Shown: piece by piece, positions 35,307-44,367 of the stretch
Layout: the number at the start of each line of letters is the position of its first letter
Position numbering within the stretch: position 1 is the first letter of the stretch
Assembly (NCBI RefSeq): GCF_001592935.1
Contig: NZ_LRDB01000050.1
Coordinates: forward strand, 124,001-188,000
Direction: 5' to 3'
DNA from: Roseivirga echinicomitans
GTDB taxonomy: Bacteria; Bacteroidota; Bacteroidia; Cytophagales; Cyclobacteriaceae
Length of the DNA: 64,000 bases
Position numbers and translations under genes: made by a program
The notes under the pieces: model-generated
Seen by the model: only the letters and a program-made list of their open reading frames with translations
Databases searched by the model: none
What the model was told of the DNA's origin: nothing

Positions 35307-36920
35307 TTAATATTTAGGATCATACATATAGTCACTAATAGACTGTTTCAAATTATCAGGCCGCTCGTTTCCGGCAAGGCCAAAGTCGTAAGCTTTCTCT
35401 GCCACGGCCACCGCAATTTGAAGGGATACTTCTCTAATGTCTTTTAAGGGAGGATAAAGAGAACCTTCCAAAATATCCTGCTCACTCACAAATTCGGAGA
35501 GCGTTTTGGCAGCCGTCAGAAATAAAGGATCGGTAATTTTACTGGCACAACAAGCCACCGCTCCCAAACCAATTCCTGGGAAGATATAGGCGTTATTTCC
35601 TTGTCCTGGTTTAAAATTATAGCCATTAAAGTCAACCCTGGCAAATGGGCTTCCGCTTGCAAATACGGCTTTTCCATTACTCCATTTGTAAGCCTCTTCA
35701 GCCGTGCATTCAGCGCGGTCCGTAGGGTTGGAAAGCGCAAAAATTACAGGCCTATCATTATTGGCACTCATGTGCTCGATCACTTCTTGATTAAAAGTAC
35801 CAGGCGCTCCGGTAGCGCCAATAAGCACGTGTGGCTTAAGGCTGTCAATCGCTTGGATCAAATCCATTTGTTCAAAATCATGCGCATAAGGAAGGTTATG
35901 TTCCATCAGGTCATTTCTTGAAGAAACCACCAATCCGTTAATGTCCACAAAACAAAGCCTGCTATGCGCTTCTTCCTGAGTCAGCCCAGCTTCCTGAAAT
36001 GCGGAAACCATCAAGTCGGCTATTCCTGTGGCTGCCGACCCAGCCCCTAAAAACATGATTTTCAAGTCAGCGAAGTTTCGCCCGGTAATTCTGCTTGAAG
36101 CATACACTCCGGCCAGTGCCACAGAGGCCGTTCCCTGAATATCATCATTGAAGCACAGCACCCTGTCTCTGTATTTCCTTAACAGCGCGTAGGCATTAGG
36201 TGTTAAAAAATCCTCGAACTGTATCAGGACATTGGGGTATTTATCCTGCACCGTCATCACAAACTCTTCCACCAAATCGAAATATGCTTCGCCTTCCAGC
36301 CGTGGATGAGGGTATCCTAAATAAAGCGGATCATTCAATAAGTCTTTGTTGCCAGTACCCACATCTAACATGACCGGCAAACATTGATGAGGGTGAATGC
36401 CTGCACAGGCAGTGTACAGGGCCAATTTACCAATAGGAATCCCCATGCCGTTCGCTCCAAGGTCGCCCAAGCCAAGAATCCGTTGCCCGTCAGTAATCAC
36501 GATCACACGGATGTCTGTTTGCGGCCAATTGTCCAAAATTTTATTGATTTCACCTTTGTCCTCAGACGTAATGTATAACCCTTTTGACTGCCTGAAAATG
36601 TGAGAAAATTCCCGGCAAGCCTGTCCCACCGTGGGGGTGTAGATGATGGGCATCAATTCCTCAATATGCTGAATTACCGTTTTATAAAACAACCGCTCAG
36701 TACGATCTTGAAGTGCGTTGAGTAACACATACTTCTCAATGTCAAAAGTCTTTCGCCTCACATTACCCATTACACGATCCACCTGCATTGCTTGCGTGGA
36801 GACAGCATAAGGCAATAGTCCTCGCAAGCCCAAAGCTTCTCGCTCTTCTTTGGTAAAAGCTGTCGATTTATTTAATGTGCCATCATGCAGGATTCGGCTT
36901 CCCTTTTCGGTTGGGTTCAT
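35307..36920 (-). CDS. NAD-dependent malic enzyme (oxaloacetate-decarboxylating)
   Basis: Converts malate to pyruvate and CO2 with NAD+. The 537-aa length and motifs are those of the SfcA/MaeA group: IIYTPTVGQACREF, the malic signature ITDGQRILGLGDLG followed by ANGMGIPIGKL, FNDDIQGTASV, and the dinucleotide-binding FLGAGSAATGIADL. The C-terminal SNPTDRAECTAEEAY is also typical. It is monocistronic, and the 332-base upstream gap holds an inverted repeat pair. Confidence 0.95.
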   Translation of the reverse strand: MNPTEKGSRILHDGTLNKSTAFTKEEREALGLRGLLPYAVSTQAMQVDRVMGNVRRKTFDIEKYVLLNALQDRTERLFYKTVIQHIEELMPIIYTPTVGQACREFSHIFRQSKGLYITSEDKGEINKILDNWPQTDIRVIVITDGQRILGLGDLGANGMGIPIGKLALYTACAGIHPHQCLPVMLDVGTGNKDLLNDPLYLGYPHPRLEGEAYFDLVEEFVMTVQDKYPNVLIQFEDFLTPNAYALLRKYRDRVLCFNDDIQGTASVALAGVYASSRITGRNFADLKIMFLGAGSAATGIADLMVSAFQEAGLTQEEAHSRLCFVDINGLVVSSRNDLMEHNLPYAHDFEQMDLIQAIDSLKPHVLIGATGAPGTFNQEVIEHMSANNDRPVIFALSNPTDRAECTAEEAYKWSNGKAVFASGSPFARVDFNGYNFKPGQGNNAYIFPGIGLGAVACCASKITDPLFLTAAKTLSEFVSEQDILEGSLYPPLKDIREVSLQIAVAVAEKAYDFGLAGNERPDNLKQSISDYMYDPKY

Positions 36921-37252
36921 GTTTTTTGATTACTAGTGGGTTGATTTTTTAACAGAGGAAATATTACATCTTTAAGTAGATGGCATGACCAATTTATTAC
37001 TAAAACTGTTATGGGCATAAGGTAAAAAAAGTATTCACTGAATTCTAATGCTATCTAATAGACGGCCATAAATGTGATTCCTTACAGGAAAAATAATTAT
37101 TCCCTCTGTTAAATACGTAACCCTATGCTGTTTACTTTAGACATATCATATTCCGAAACTACTGATGAAACATTGGGCTTGTTCCAAAATGTCACAGGGG
37201 ATGCAATGTAATACTATAGGGTTGTCTATTTTGCAGCACGAACAGACGATAC
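36921..37252. other. Divergent intergenic region with an inverted-repeat pair
   Basis: 332 bases between malic enzyme and amine oxidase with no credible gene. A perfect 11-base pair, tttaacagagg (36948-36958) and cctctgttaaa (37103-37113), bounds a 166-base segment. It could be a decayed MITE or two operators. Both genes must have their promoters here. Confidence 0.45.
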
Positions 37253-38311
37253 ATGAAGGAAGAGGTGATCATTATTGGAGGTGGAATTGCTGGGCTTACC
37301 GCAGCCTACGCTCTCAAAAAGCAAGGCGTAAAGGCATTGATCCTCGAATCGAACAATAGACTAGGGGGGAGGATCTATACCAAAACAGATAAGGGTCGCT
37401 TATTTGAACTTGGCGCCACTTGGGTATTCCAAGATGCACTGCTTAAACAATTGATTGCTGAGTTGGGGCTAGAGCTTTATACGCAGTATTTGAAAGGAGA
37501 TGCGCTGATCAAATATGAACCTTCTATGGCCACTCAAAGGAGCCCGACTGATGCCTTAATGAGCGGAGCCATCTATCATAAGATCACAGGCGGTACGGGG
37601 GCCATTATTCAAGCATTGGCGGATCAACTTGATGCTGATCGTATTCTGCTCAACAAGAAAGTAAAGTCATTGGTCTATCAAAATGAGGGCATCACCTTGA
37701 CCATGGAGGATGGATCCATCATGGAGGCGGCAAAAGTGATTATCACTGTCCCACCAAAAGTAATAGCGAATCAAATAAGCATCAGCCCAAAACTCCATAA
37801 TGCTCAACTTATGCACAGCACGCATACATGGATGGGGGACTCTGCCAAGTTTACGGTGCTATTGGGCCGAGACTATTGGAGAAACAATAACCTCTCAGGT
37901 TTTGTGTATTCAAACTATGGCCTCATCCGAGAGGCGCAAGACCATACTTCAAGCGATGGGCAATCCTTTGGACTTCTAGGTTTCATACAGCCAACCGGAG
38001 AATTGAGCACCGATTTTGAAATGAGAAAGCAAGTCATCATTCAGGAGTTGAAAGAATTATTTGGTATTGATGAAGCCCATATCTTGGGCTATGATGATTT
38101 TTTATGGAGTAACTATTTTGTAGACGAGCAAAATAGAAATGTCAACAAAGACTTGATGCCTCATCAAAACAATGGCCATTCCTTTTACCTGCAATCGCAT
38201 TTTGATGACCACTTGTTCTTTGCGGGAGCAGAGACCTCACCATCGAATCCAGGTTATATGGAAGGCGCTGTTGGCTCTGCTTATCGAGCAGTGAGTTTGT
38301 TGTTGAAGTAA
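37253..38311 (+). CDS. FAD-dependent amine oxidase/phytoene-desaturase-like protein
   Basis: 352-aa flavoprotein. It has the N-terminal Rossmann motif IIGGGIAGLTAAYALKKQG, the second FAD motif NNRLGGRIYT, and the C-terminal FAGAETSPSNPGYMEGAVGS typical of flavin monoamine oxidases. It is about 80-100 residues shorter than most family members, mainly in the substrate domain, yet both FAD ends are intact. No signal peptide is present. The substrate is unknown. Confidence 0.85.
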   Translation: MKEEVIIIGGGIAGLTAAYALKKQGVKALILESNNRLGGRIYTKTDKGRLFELGATWVFQDALLKQLIAELGLELYTQYLKGDALIKYEPSMATQRSPTDALMSGAIYHKITGGTGAIIQALADQLDADRILLNKKVKSLVYQNEGITLTMEDGSIMEAAKVIITVPPKVIANQISISPKLHNAQLMHSTHTWMGDSAKFTVLLGRDYWRNNNLSGFVYSNYGLIREAQDHTSSDGQSFGLLGFIQPTGELSTDFEMRKQVIIQELKELFGIDEAHILGYDDFLWSNYFVDEQNRNVNKDLMPHQNNGHSFYLQSHFDDHLFFAGAETSPSNPGYMEGAVGSAYRAVSLLLK

Positions 38312-38384
38312 GCCCAGGGTGATGATCTATAGCTTTATTAAAGTTTTAAGAAAGCGCTGATATTGGAGCCTTTATGCTTTAAGG

Positions 38385-39494
38385 TTAATTTGCATTCAGT
38401 GTCTGTAATAGTTCTTCTCTGAGCGTCTCGTTAGCAGCAATGGCCACCAAAATGGAGATTAATAAGCCAATTAATACATAGGACAAGTCTTTCAATATTA
38501 AGCGATAGGTTTTTTTCAGCTTGTCTTTATTCCTGATTCTTATTCCCAGTTCCCGACCTCCCAATAGACCTATGAAAACCCAGGTAGTACTCATTGGAAT
38601 CGTGTTTACCCAAGTAAACCAAATGAGAATGAGGGCATAAACAAGGTCGATAATTGTGGCAGGCCGTACATCCTTAACATCAGACTTTTCATCGATCACC
38701 TGTTGTATTTTGTCGCCTTTCAAAAAGAAAATCAAACCCAAGCCGAAGAAGATGGTACTCCCAAAAGCAATAAACTCGCCTATGCTCAGACTTCGAGGCA
38801 AAAACACCGCTATGTTGGCCGCATCTTGCATAATCCATAGCGCCCAAAGGAATCCACTTGTGACCCATTGAAATACTGTCCAGCCCACATGCGCTTTGCC
38901 TTTGAAGACCCCTTTCATCAATTTATTAAGGGTGATCCAAATCAAAAAGGCCAAAGCAAAAGCAATCAAATAACCTATTACGCTTTTTTCGAATACTTTT
39001 AAGATAGATCCTGTGGCTGTCGTAAAAGAACTTAACAGTAAAAAAGTAGTGGAGACGGGCATCCTTAATCTGGTAATGATCAGCAGAAATATTGGTGCGG
39101 CTATTTGTAAAAAATTAAACGAGGCAGGTGCTTCTGAAAATCCTTTTGAGGCTAATCTTTGGTACGTGACATCACCATCATTGATTACCCAGCTTATGGT
39201 CACGGTAATAAGAAAGATAGAGCCTATATAGAGCCACAATAACCACCACTTTTTGTCCCCATTAGAGGAGATGAAAGTGCCAATGGTCTGGATGCTGTCG
39301 TTGGCAACAGCAGAATAAGCCGCTAATGCAAAACCAATCCACATGGCAATGGCCGGGTATGGATAAAAGATCCCTGACAGCAAAAAACTAACGGCAATAA
39401 TGAGGAGGAAGTTTTTCTCTTTTCTGATTAGAAGATTGATTAACACATATCTTCTATTTGAAATCAGCCCATTATTTTTTTTGATATTTTTCAT
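38385..39494 (-). CDS. PiT-family-like inorganic phosphate transporter
   Basis: 369-aa polytopic membrane protein with about 10 TMs. It carries two copies of the PiT-like signature: AVANDSIQTIGTFISSN near the start, matching the GANDxxN theme, and MPVSTTFLL/IPMSTTWVFIG in the two halves. It is a divergent member and the ion specificity is uncertain. ATG 39494 is chosen because an upstream in-frame extension adds an unlikely hydrophobic leader. It converges on the amine oxidase gene. Confidence 0.75.
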   Translation of the reverse strand: MKNIKKNNGLISNRRYVLINLLIRKEKNFLLIIAVSFLLSGIFYPYPAIAMWIGFALAAYSAVANDSIQTIGTFISSNGDKKWWLLWLYIGSIFLITVTISWVINDGDVTYQRLASKGFSEAPASFNFLQIAAPIFLLIITRLRMPVSTTFLLLSSFTTATGSILKVFEKSVIGYLIAFALAFLIWITLNKLMKGVFKGKAHVGWTVFQWVTSGFLWALWIMQDAANIAVFLPRSLSIGEFIAFGSTIFFGLGLIFFLKGDKIQQVIDEKSDVKDVRPATIIDLVYALILIWFTWVNTIPMSTTWVFIGLLGGRELGIRIRNKDKLKKTYRLILKDLSYVLIGLLISILVAIAANETLREELLQTLNAN

Positions 39495-39614
39495 CTCATA
39501 AAATGTTATCAATATTAGTTTTTTATAAGTTCTAAGTAGCGTGTAAGTGAAAAGAAAAGTTTTGGTAACACACACCTTAATATAGAACTCAACTGGTCAA
39601 GTTAATATCTGATG

Positions 39615-39632
39615 ATAGAACAAGCGGTTGGC
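39615..39632. repeat. 18-base repeat shared with 45909-45926
   Basis: The string atagaacaagcggttggc occurs here and, identically, at 45909. Flanking bases show only weak resemblance (ccgctgagcata here, ccgcagttccc there). It lies in the gap between the PiT-like gene and the LytTR regulator. Confidence 0.6.
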
Positions 39633-39675
39633 CCTTATCCGCTGAGCATAGACAAAGAATAGGAGTGGTGTGGCC

Positions 39676-40377
39676 TTACAGTTTATTACTATTCAAATAA
39701 GCCTTTAAGGCCTCTCGGTAACTGCTGCCCACGGGAATTTCAGTATTGTTGATGAGCACACACCTTCCATTGTACTGGCTTATTTTGGACAATGGAACAA
39801 TGTATGATTTATGGATTCTCATAAATTGATAAGCACCCAGTGTTTCTTCGATTGACTTGAGCGTTTTTAAAGCCAAACAATGGTTGTTCCCAATCACAAT
39901 TTTAGCGTAGTCTTTCAAGCCTTCTATATAGTCAATGTCCTTCACCAAAATCTTCACAAATTCATCCCCTTCCTTTACAAAAAAGGAGGGGGCTAGAGTG
40001 TTTGACTGCTCATTGTTTCGCAAGCTTTCAAAGCGTGAAATGGCTTTGGCAAAACGCTCAAAGGAAATGGGTTTCAATAGGTAATCCACCACTTCTAAAT
40101 CAAAACTCTCCACAGCATATTCACTAAAGGAAGTCGTGATGATAAACTGAGTATTGGCACGGGAAAGCTTTACCAATTCGATCCCGGAAATCTCGGGCAT
40201 GGCAATGTCTGTAAAGACAAGGTCCACTTTAGCACCTTCCTTGAGAAAGTTAAACGCTTCTACCGAATCGGTAAATGTTTTGATGACTTCAAAATTAGAG
40301 AACCGCTTTAAATGGTGGGCTATCACGTCAATCGCTAAAGGCTCATCATCAATGATTATGGTTTTATACAACTCCAT
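39676..40377 (-). CDS. LytTR-family response regulator
   Basis: 233-aa regulator with a receiver (acidic IIIDDEP, phospho-acceptor Asp57 in VFTDIAMPE) and a C-terminal LytTR DNA-binding domain (about 130-230). The LytTR part includes FMRIHKSYIVPLSKI and NNTEIPVGSSYREAL. It starts immediately after the stop of the histidine kinase gene, with no base between. Together they form a LytS/LytR-type system. The divergent S41 peptidase gene next to the pair is a possible target. Confidence 0.93.
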   Translation of the reverse strand: MELYKTIIIDDEPLAIDVIAHHLKRFSNFEVIKTFTDSVEAFNFLKEGAKVDLVFTDIAMPEISGIELVKLSRANTQFIITTSFSEYAVESFDLEVVDYLLKPISFERFAKAISRFESLRNNEQSNTLAPSFFVKEGDEFVKILVKDIDYIEGLKDYAKIVIGNNHCLALKTLKSIEETLGAYQFMRIHKSYIVPLSKISQYNGRCVLINNTEIPVGSSYREALKAYLNSNKL

Positions 40378-41388
40378 TTAGGTCAAAGTTACTTTAAGTT
40401 TTGCGCTATAGACTTCTTCATTATTGATAACCTCTAAACTCGAACTTTTAGGGTAAAGCAGCGCTAAGCGTTGTTTTAAGTTTTCAAGTCCTTTTCCTTC
40501 TCTGTTACTTTCTTGAAAATGCTGCTTCTTAAAAACACTGTTTTCTACGATAAATAGAAGTTCATTATGTTCGATAGTCACAGCAATATTCACAAATGCA
40601 CCCTTTGAATTAGTGTAAAACCCATGTTTAAAGGCGTTCTCTACGAGTACGATTAAGAGAAAAGGTTCTATCCATTTTTCATGATCAAGGGAGTCATCAA
40701 TGCTCAGCTTGATCCGAGCATCCTTGCCAAATCTAATCTCTTCAATCGCGATGTATTTCTGAATGAAGTCTAATTCTTTCCTCAGCTGGATCTTATTGTG
40801 ATGCGTTTCATCGGTTAAATAACGCATCATACTCGATAGTTTCAGGATATATTCAGAGGTATCGGGATGGTTTTTCAATGATAAACTATACAACGAGTTA
40901 AAAGCATTGAATAAGAAATGAGGATGCAATTGATTCCGAAGTAATTGTGCTTTGGCTTGGCTCAATTCATCTTCTAATTGCTGATAACGACTAAAAAACT
41001 CTAGTCGATTGACGAAATAGATCAGTAAGTAATACAAAAGTGCATGTCCTAAAAAGCTTGTGAAGTATTCAAAGCTTTGTTCGAAAACAACGACATCATG
41101 GATTCTGTAATCTTTCAGCCCAGCCAATAAGAATAAGGGGATAATAAGCGCTATGGCCAAGCCGATTTTCTTCCAAATGCCATGGAGTTTTAATCCGTAA
41201 TAGTACAAGACATAAGCGCTCAAAGCGAATAGGAGGTTCTCTACCGCATCGCTGGTCCAAAAGAATAGCCAATCATCTGGAATCAGGAAATAGGCACTTC
41301 TTCCGAGTCGGAAAACCACAATCGAGATTAACGTCACGTTAAAAATGATCTTAATCTTCCGTATGGTCTTAAGCGATAGTTGCAACAT
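40378..41388 (-). CDS. LytS-type (His_kinase) sensor kinase
   Basis: 336-aa sensor with four TM segments (about 15-38, 50-66, 75-92, 112-128) and no sizeable periplasmic domain. A short coiled coil follows, then the His_kinase family motif NQLHPHFLFNAFNSLYSL with His157 as likely acceptor. A HATPase with LVENAFKHGF and the terminal GKGLENLKQRLALLY completes it. The cognate LytTR regulator follows without a gap. Confidence 0.92.
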   Translation of the reverse strand: MLQLSLKTIRKIKIIFNVTLISIVVFRLGRSAYFLIPDDWLFFWTSDAVENLLFALSAYVLYYYGLKLHGIWKKIGLAIALIIPLFLLAGLKDYRIHDVVVFEQSFEYFTSFLGHALLYYLLIYFVNRLEFFSRYQQLEDELSQAKAQLLRNQLHPHFLFNAFNSLYSLSLKNHPDTSEYILKLSSMMRYLTDETHHNKIQLRKELDFIQKYIAIEEIRFGKDARIKLSIDDSLDHEKWIEPFLLIVLVENAFKHGFYTNSKGAFVNIAVTIEHNELLFIVENSVFKKQHFQESNREGKGLENLKQRLALLYPKSSSLEVINNEEVYSAKLKVTLT

Positions 41389-41547
41389 ATTGACTTCTAA
41401 TAAGTACCCGTAAAGATATGGAAATCATATTCTGTTAAGTCGGTTAGAAAGTTAGGTTTATCTGTACAGGCCTAATGTTCGTCTATCTCATTTTTATTGA
41501 TGCTCAAATAAAAATACGTTTGATCGTAAATCACTAAAATATCCATC

Positions 41548-43389
41548 ATGAGATCGTATTTCATTCTAATTGCTTTGTGCTTCAGTTCTCTAGTCGTTTT
41601 TGGTCAAAAACTAGAATTAACAAAGGCATCACCTTTCACTGCCGTAAAATGGGAAGAAGGCCAGCCCATCGTTCAATTCGATAATGAATGGTATCACTTT
41701 GAAAAGTTAGATCACCTGGACAAGGAGGAGATCTTAGCCTTTTGTAAAAGTGAGTTTGGCGGTAAATGGCAAAGGCGCTTCTCTGAAGACTTGGTGGAAG
41801 TATTAGAAGGTCTCCATTATGCACCCAATGTGAAAGTTGAATTACAGTTGTCTCAAAATGGTGTTTCAAAAACATACATAGGAACATTTACTTTGGCCAA
41901 TAGACAGCGTGCACTTCAGTATAATGCAAATTCGGAACAAGCCAATCGTTCTCAAAAAATCACTAAGACGCAAGCCATTGAAGACTTAAAAGAGTTTGAG
42001 GAAATACTGGAATCTCGGTCATCCTACGCCCAACTTTCTGAGCTTGATTATAAAGCTGCCATAAAGAAATTATCAGCCTCTATTGCCAATAAAAATGGGG
42101 ATATAGATATTAATGAGTTGGCCCACGAAATGGCCAAAATCATGGCTCAAATAGGGGATAGGCACTCTTCCATCAAAAATGAATCCTTCAATAGCAGGGG
42201 GCATGAAAGCTATAATCTGAAACTTCCTTTTGGTGTAGCGACAATTGAAGGGAAGCTTGTGGCTATAAAGCGAAATTTGGATGAGCAGGGTTACGACTAT
42301 TATTACCAAGCCTATCCATATCTAAAAAGCATCGATGGAGTCTCCGTAGCAACCTTGATCAACAACTATAATTATAAAGCGGCCAAAGCCCCCACAGTGG
42401 CAAAAAACACCAGAGGAGCCATGGCCATTGAGAATTATGGTGCGCTATTATTTAATAACAACATAGAAAGTACAGGCAGTATACAAGTAGTTTTCAGCGA
42501 TGGTACAAATGAAAAAACTGAAATCTTTCAATTAACCTCCGATGAAAAAGGATACAGCTCAATAGTGAATGAAGCGAACCATAGGAATAGTGAGCAGGTA
42601 GCCAACGGAAACTTGGATGGGTTAAGCAAAATGTTAGACCACAATATTGGCTACATCAATCTTCCAGAAATGTACCATTATGATGAAGTAGAAGGCCTTG
42701 AAGCGTTTATCCAAAACACGTTTGCTCGTTTTTCAACCACTAAAGCATTGATTATTGATGTCAGAAATAACCCTGGAGGGGTGAGAGATATTCTTCAAAC
42801 AGTGGCCAGTTATGTGGTACAGCCAGCACAATCACCTTGGGTAGCAAATGTGGCATATTTACGCACCGATAAAACCTTGAATACCGATGAGGAATCAATG
42901 AATGCGCGGTATTTATACAGTTATCACTCTGAAGAATTTACGGACAGCGATAGAAATGCCATAGACCAGTTTGATAAGAGTTTCAAACCTCAAAAATCGG
43001 TGGATCCGTCAAAGTTTAGTAGTCCGTTTTATATGGTTTTGCATCAGGGAGGTCAATCCTATACGCAGCCTGTTTATATCTTGGTGAATGAAGGGAGTTT
43101 TAGCGCAGCAACGGTCTTTACAAGCGCATTTAAAGGTTTACCAAACGTTAAAATTGTAGGCGAAACAACCGATGGTTCAAGCGGTAATTCAAAAGAACTG
43201 TACCTGATGAATTCCATGATTCGAGTAAAGGTGTCTACCATGTTGTCCTTTCAAAGGAACGGAAAAACCCTAGATGGAAATGGCACTGTGCCTGATATTG
43301 TTATTCCTGAAGATAAAGCACAGGTGTTAAAAACAATTGATAGTCAGTTAATTAAGTTGATGGAGATGATTAATTTGAAGAAGGACTAG
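41548..43389 (+). CDS. Secreted S41-family (C-terminal-processing-like) peptidase
   Basis: 613-aa protease with a signal peptide (ending VVFGQ). The C-terminal half has the S41 core: LIIDVRNNPGGVRDI and NEGSFSAATVF, with Ser519 as nucleophile, followed by GSSGNSKELYL. The N-terminal ~330 residues include a helical S41 N-domain and no clear PDZ domain, though KSIDGVSVATL could be a remnant. It probably acts in the periplasm. The LytS/LytTR pair is divergent from it. Confidence 0.88.
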   Translation: MRSYFILIALCFSSLVVFGQKLELTKASPFTAVKWEEGQPIVQFDNEWYHFEKLDHLDKEEILAFCKSEFGGKWQRRFSEDLVEVLEGLHYAPNVKVELQLSQNGVSKTYIGTFTLANRQRALQYNANSEQANRSQKITKTQAIEDLKEFEEILESRSSYAQLSELDYKAAIKKLSASIANKNGDIDINELAHEMAKIMAQIGDRHSSIKNESFNSRGHESYNLKLPFGVATIEGKLVAIKRNLDEQGYDYYYQAYPYLKSIDGVSVATLINNYNYKAAKAPTVAKNTRGAMAIENYGALLFNNNIESTGSIQVVFSDGTNEKTEIFQLTSDEKGYSSIVNEANHRNSEQVANGNLDGLSKMLDHNIGYINLPEMYHYDEVEGLEAFIQNTFARFSTTKALIIDVRNNPGGVRDILQTVASYVVQPAQSPWVANVAYLRTDKTLNTDEESMNARYLYSYHSEEFTDSDRNAIDQFDKSFKPQKSVDPSKFSSPFYMVLHQGGQSYTQPVYILVNEGSFSAATVFTSAFKGLPNVKIVGETTDGSSGNSKELYLMNSMIRVKVSTMLSFQRNGKTLDGNGTVPDIVIPEDKAQVLKTIDSQLIKLMEMINLKKD

Positions 43390-43469
43390 GTGCTGTGTAA
43401 GACATTGATTTTTTATAGGTCAAAAATGTTTTGGATTTGGTCATAAAGAAAGAGATCTATTTTGTTATA

Positions 43470-43985
43470 CTACTTCTGATACTCTATTTTAAGAATTTCC
43501 CATACGAAATCACCCATCTTGGTTTTAACGATTACTTCATCTCCAACAGTTTTATCAAGAAGCGCTTTAGCCATTGGGGAGTCCATAGAGATATAATCTT
43601 TGTTACCTATTAACTCTTCGTAGCCAACAATACGAAAACGGTTTTGTAGACCTTTCTCTTCGTTTTTAATTTCTACCCAAGCACCAAAATTTACTTTCCC
43701 TGCTTGGTTGGGGTGGTATTCAATAATTTTAAAGTCATCAATGCATTTACGCAAATAACGAACGCGATTATCAATCTCTCGAAGACGTTTTTTGTTGTAG
43801 TGGTAATCGGCATTTTCCGAACGATCTCCCAAACTTGCAGCCCATGTGACCTTAGCGGTAACGTCTGGACGTTCAACTCGCCACAAGTGATCATGTTCTT
43901 CCTTTAATTTTTGAAAGCCTTCGGAAGTAATCATTTGCGAGCGATTGAGTTTTGGTAGCGTTGATTCTGGGATTTTTCGCCTCAT
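43470..43985 (-). CDS. greB: Transcription elongation factor GreB
   Basis: 171-aa factor that reactivates backtracked RNA polymerase by stimulating transcript cleavage. The N-terminal coiled coil carries WAASLGDRSENADYHYNKKR, with the tip acids Asp and Glu that reach the polymerase active site. The C-terminal FKBP-like domain includes GAWVEIKNEE and KDYISMDSPMAKALL. The sequence follows E. coli GreB, not GreA, across its length (RRVRYL-like segment, LWRVERPDV). It has a ~15-residue N-terminal extension. Confidence 0.95.
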   Translation of the reverse strand: MRRKIPESTLPKLNRSQMITSEGFQKLKEEHDHLWRVERPDVTAKVTWAASLGDRSENADYHYNKKRLREIDNRVRYLRKCIDDFKIIEYHPNQAGKVNFGAWVEIKNEEKGLQNRFRIVGYEELIGNKDYISMDSPMAKALLDKTVGDEVIVKTKMGDFVWEILKIEYQK

Positions 43986-44367
43986 GATAAATGATATTGT
44001 TTTGAAAGTTTTCGCAAGATAATATAATGATGGATAGTTTGTTCGTGCAGAACAATCAATAGATAGTATATAATGTTTACAGTTTTACCTGCCTGTCGAA
44101 ACGCAGTGCAGGCAAGTGTTAAGTAGCTTAGGGTTTAGCGCGGGTATTTATTCTAAGAAGGGGAGGTCATTTGCCTTATAAGAGGGGAGTAATGGCACAC
44201 TTTTTACATTAGCACATCCCGGGCATGGGCTTGATACTATAATGTATCGATTAATTTAGAACAATGCCTTTTAAATGTTCGATATAAAAATCAAAGTTGA
44301 TTTATTCTATGTAAATAATTTTCTGATACAGAAATGTTTTATTGTTATTTTTAGCCAAATAAAAAGA
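43986..44367. other. Intergenic region with a Bacteroidota-type small hairpin repeat
   Basis: 382 bases between greB and the DUF285 lipoprotein, with no gene seen. TGCCTG (44090-44095) and CAGGCA (44109-44114) form a small hairpin in a context (gcctgtcgaaacgcagtgca) that looks like a dispersed intergenic repeat. A frame open from 44275 runs into the lipoprotein gene, but its first 31 codons are not signal-like and are left out. Confidence 0.5.

Noticed and set aside
37165-37359. 64-codon frame overlapping the amine oxidase start
   Set aside because: It overlaps the FAD-binding motif in another frame and has no recognisable features.
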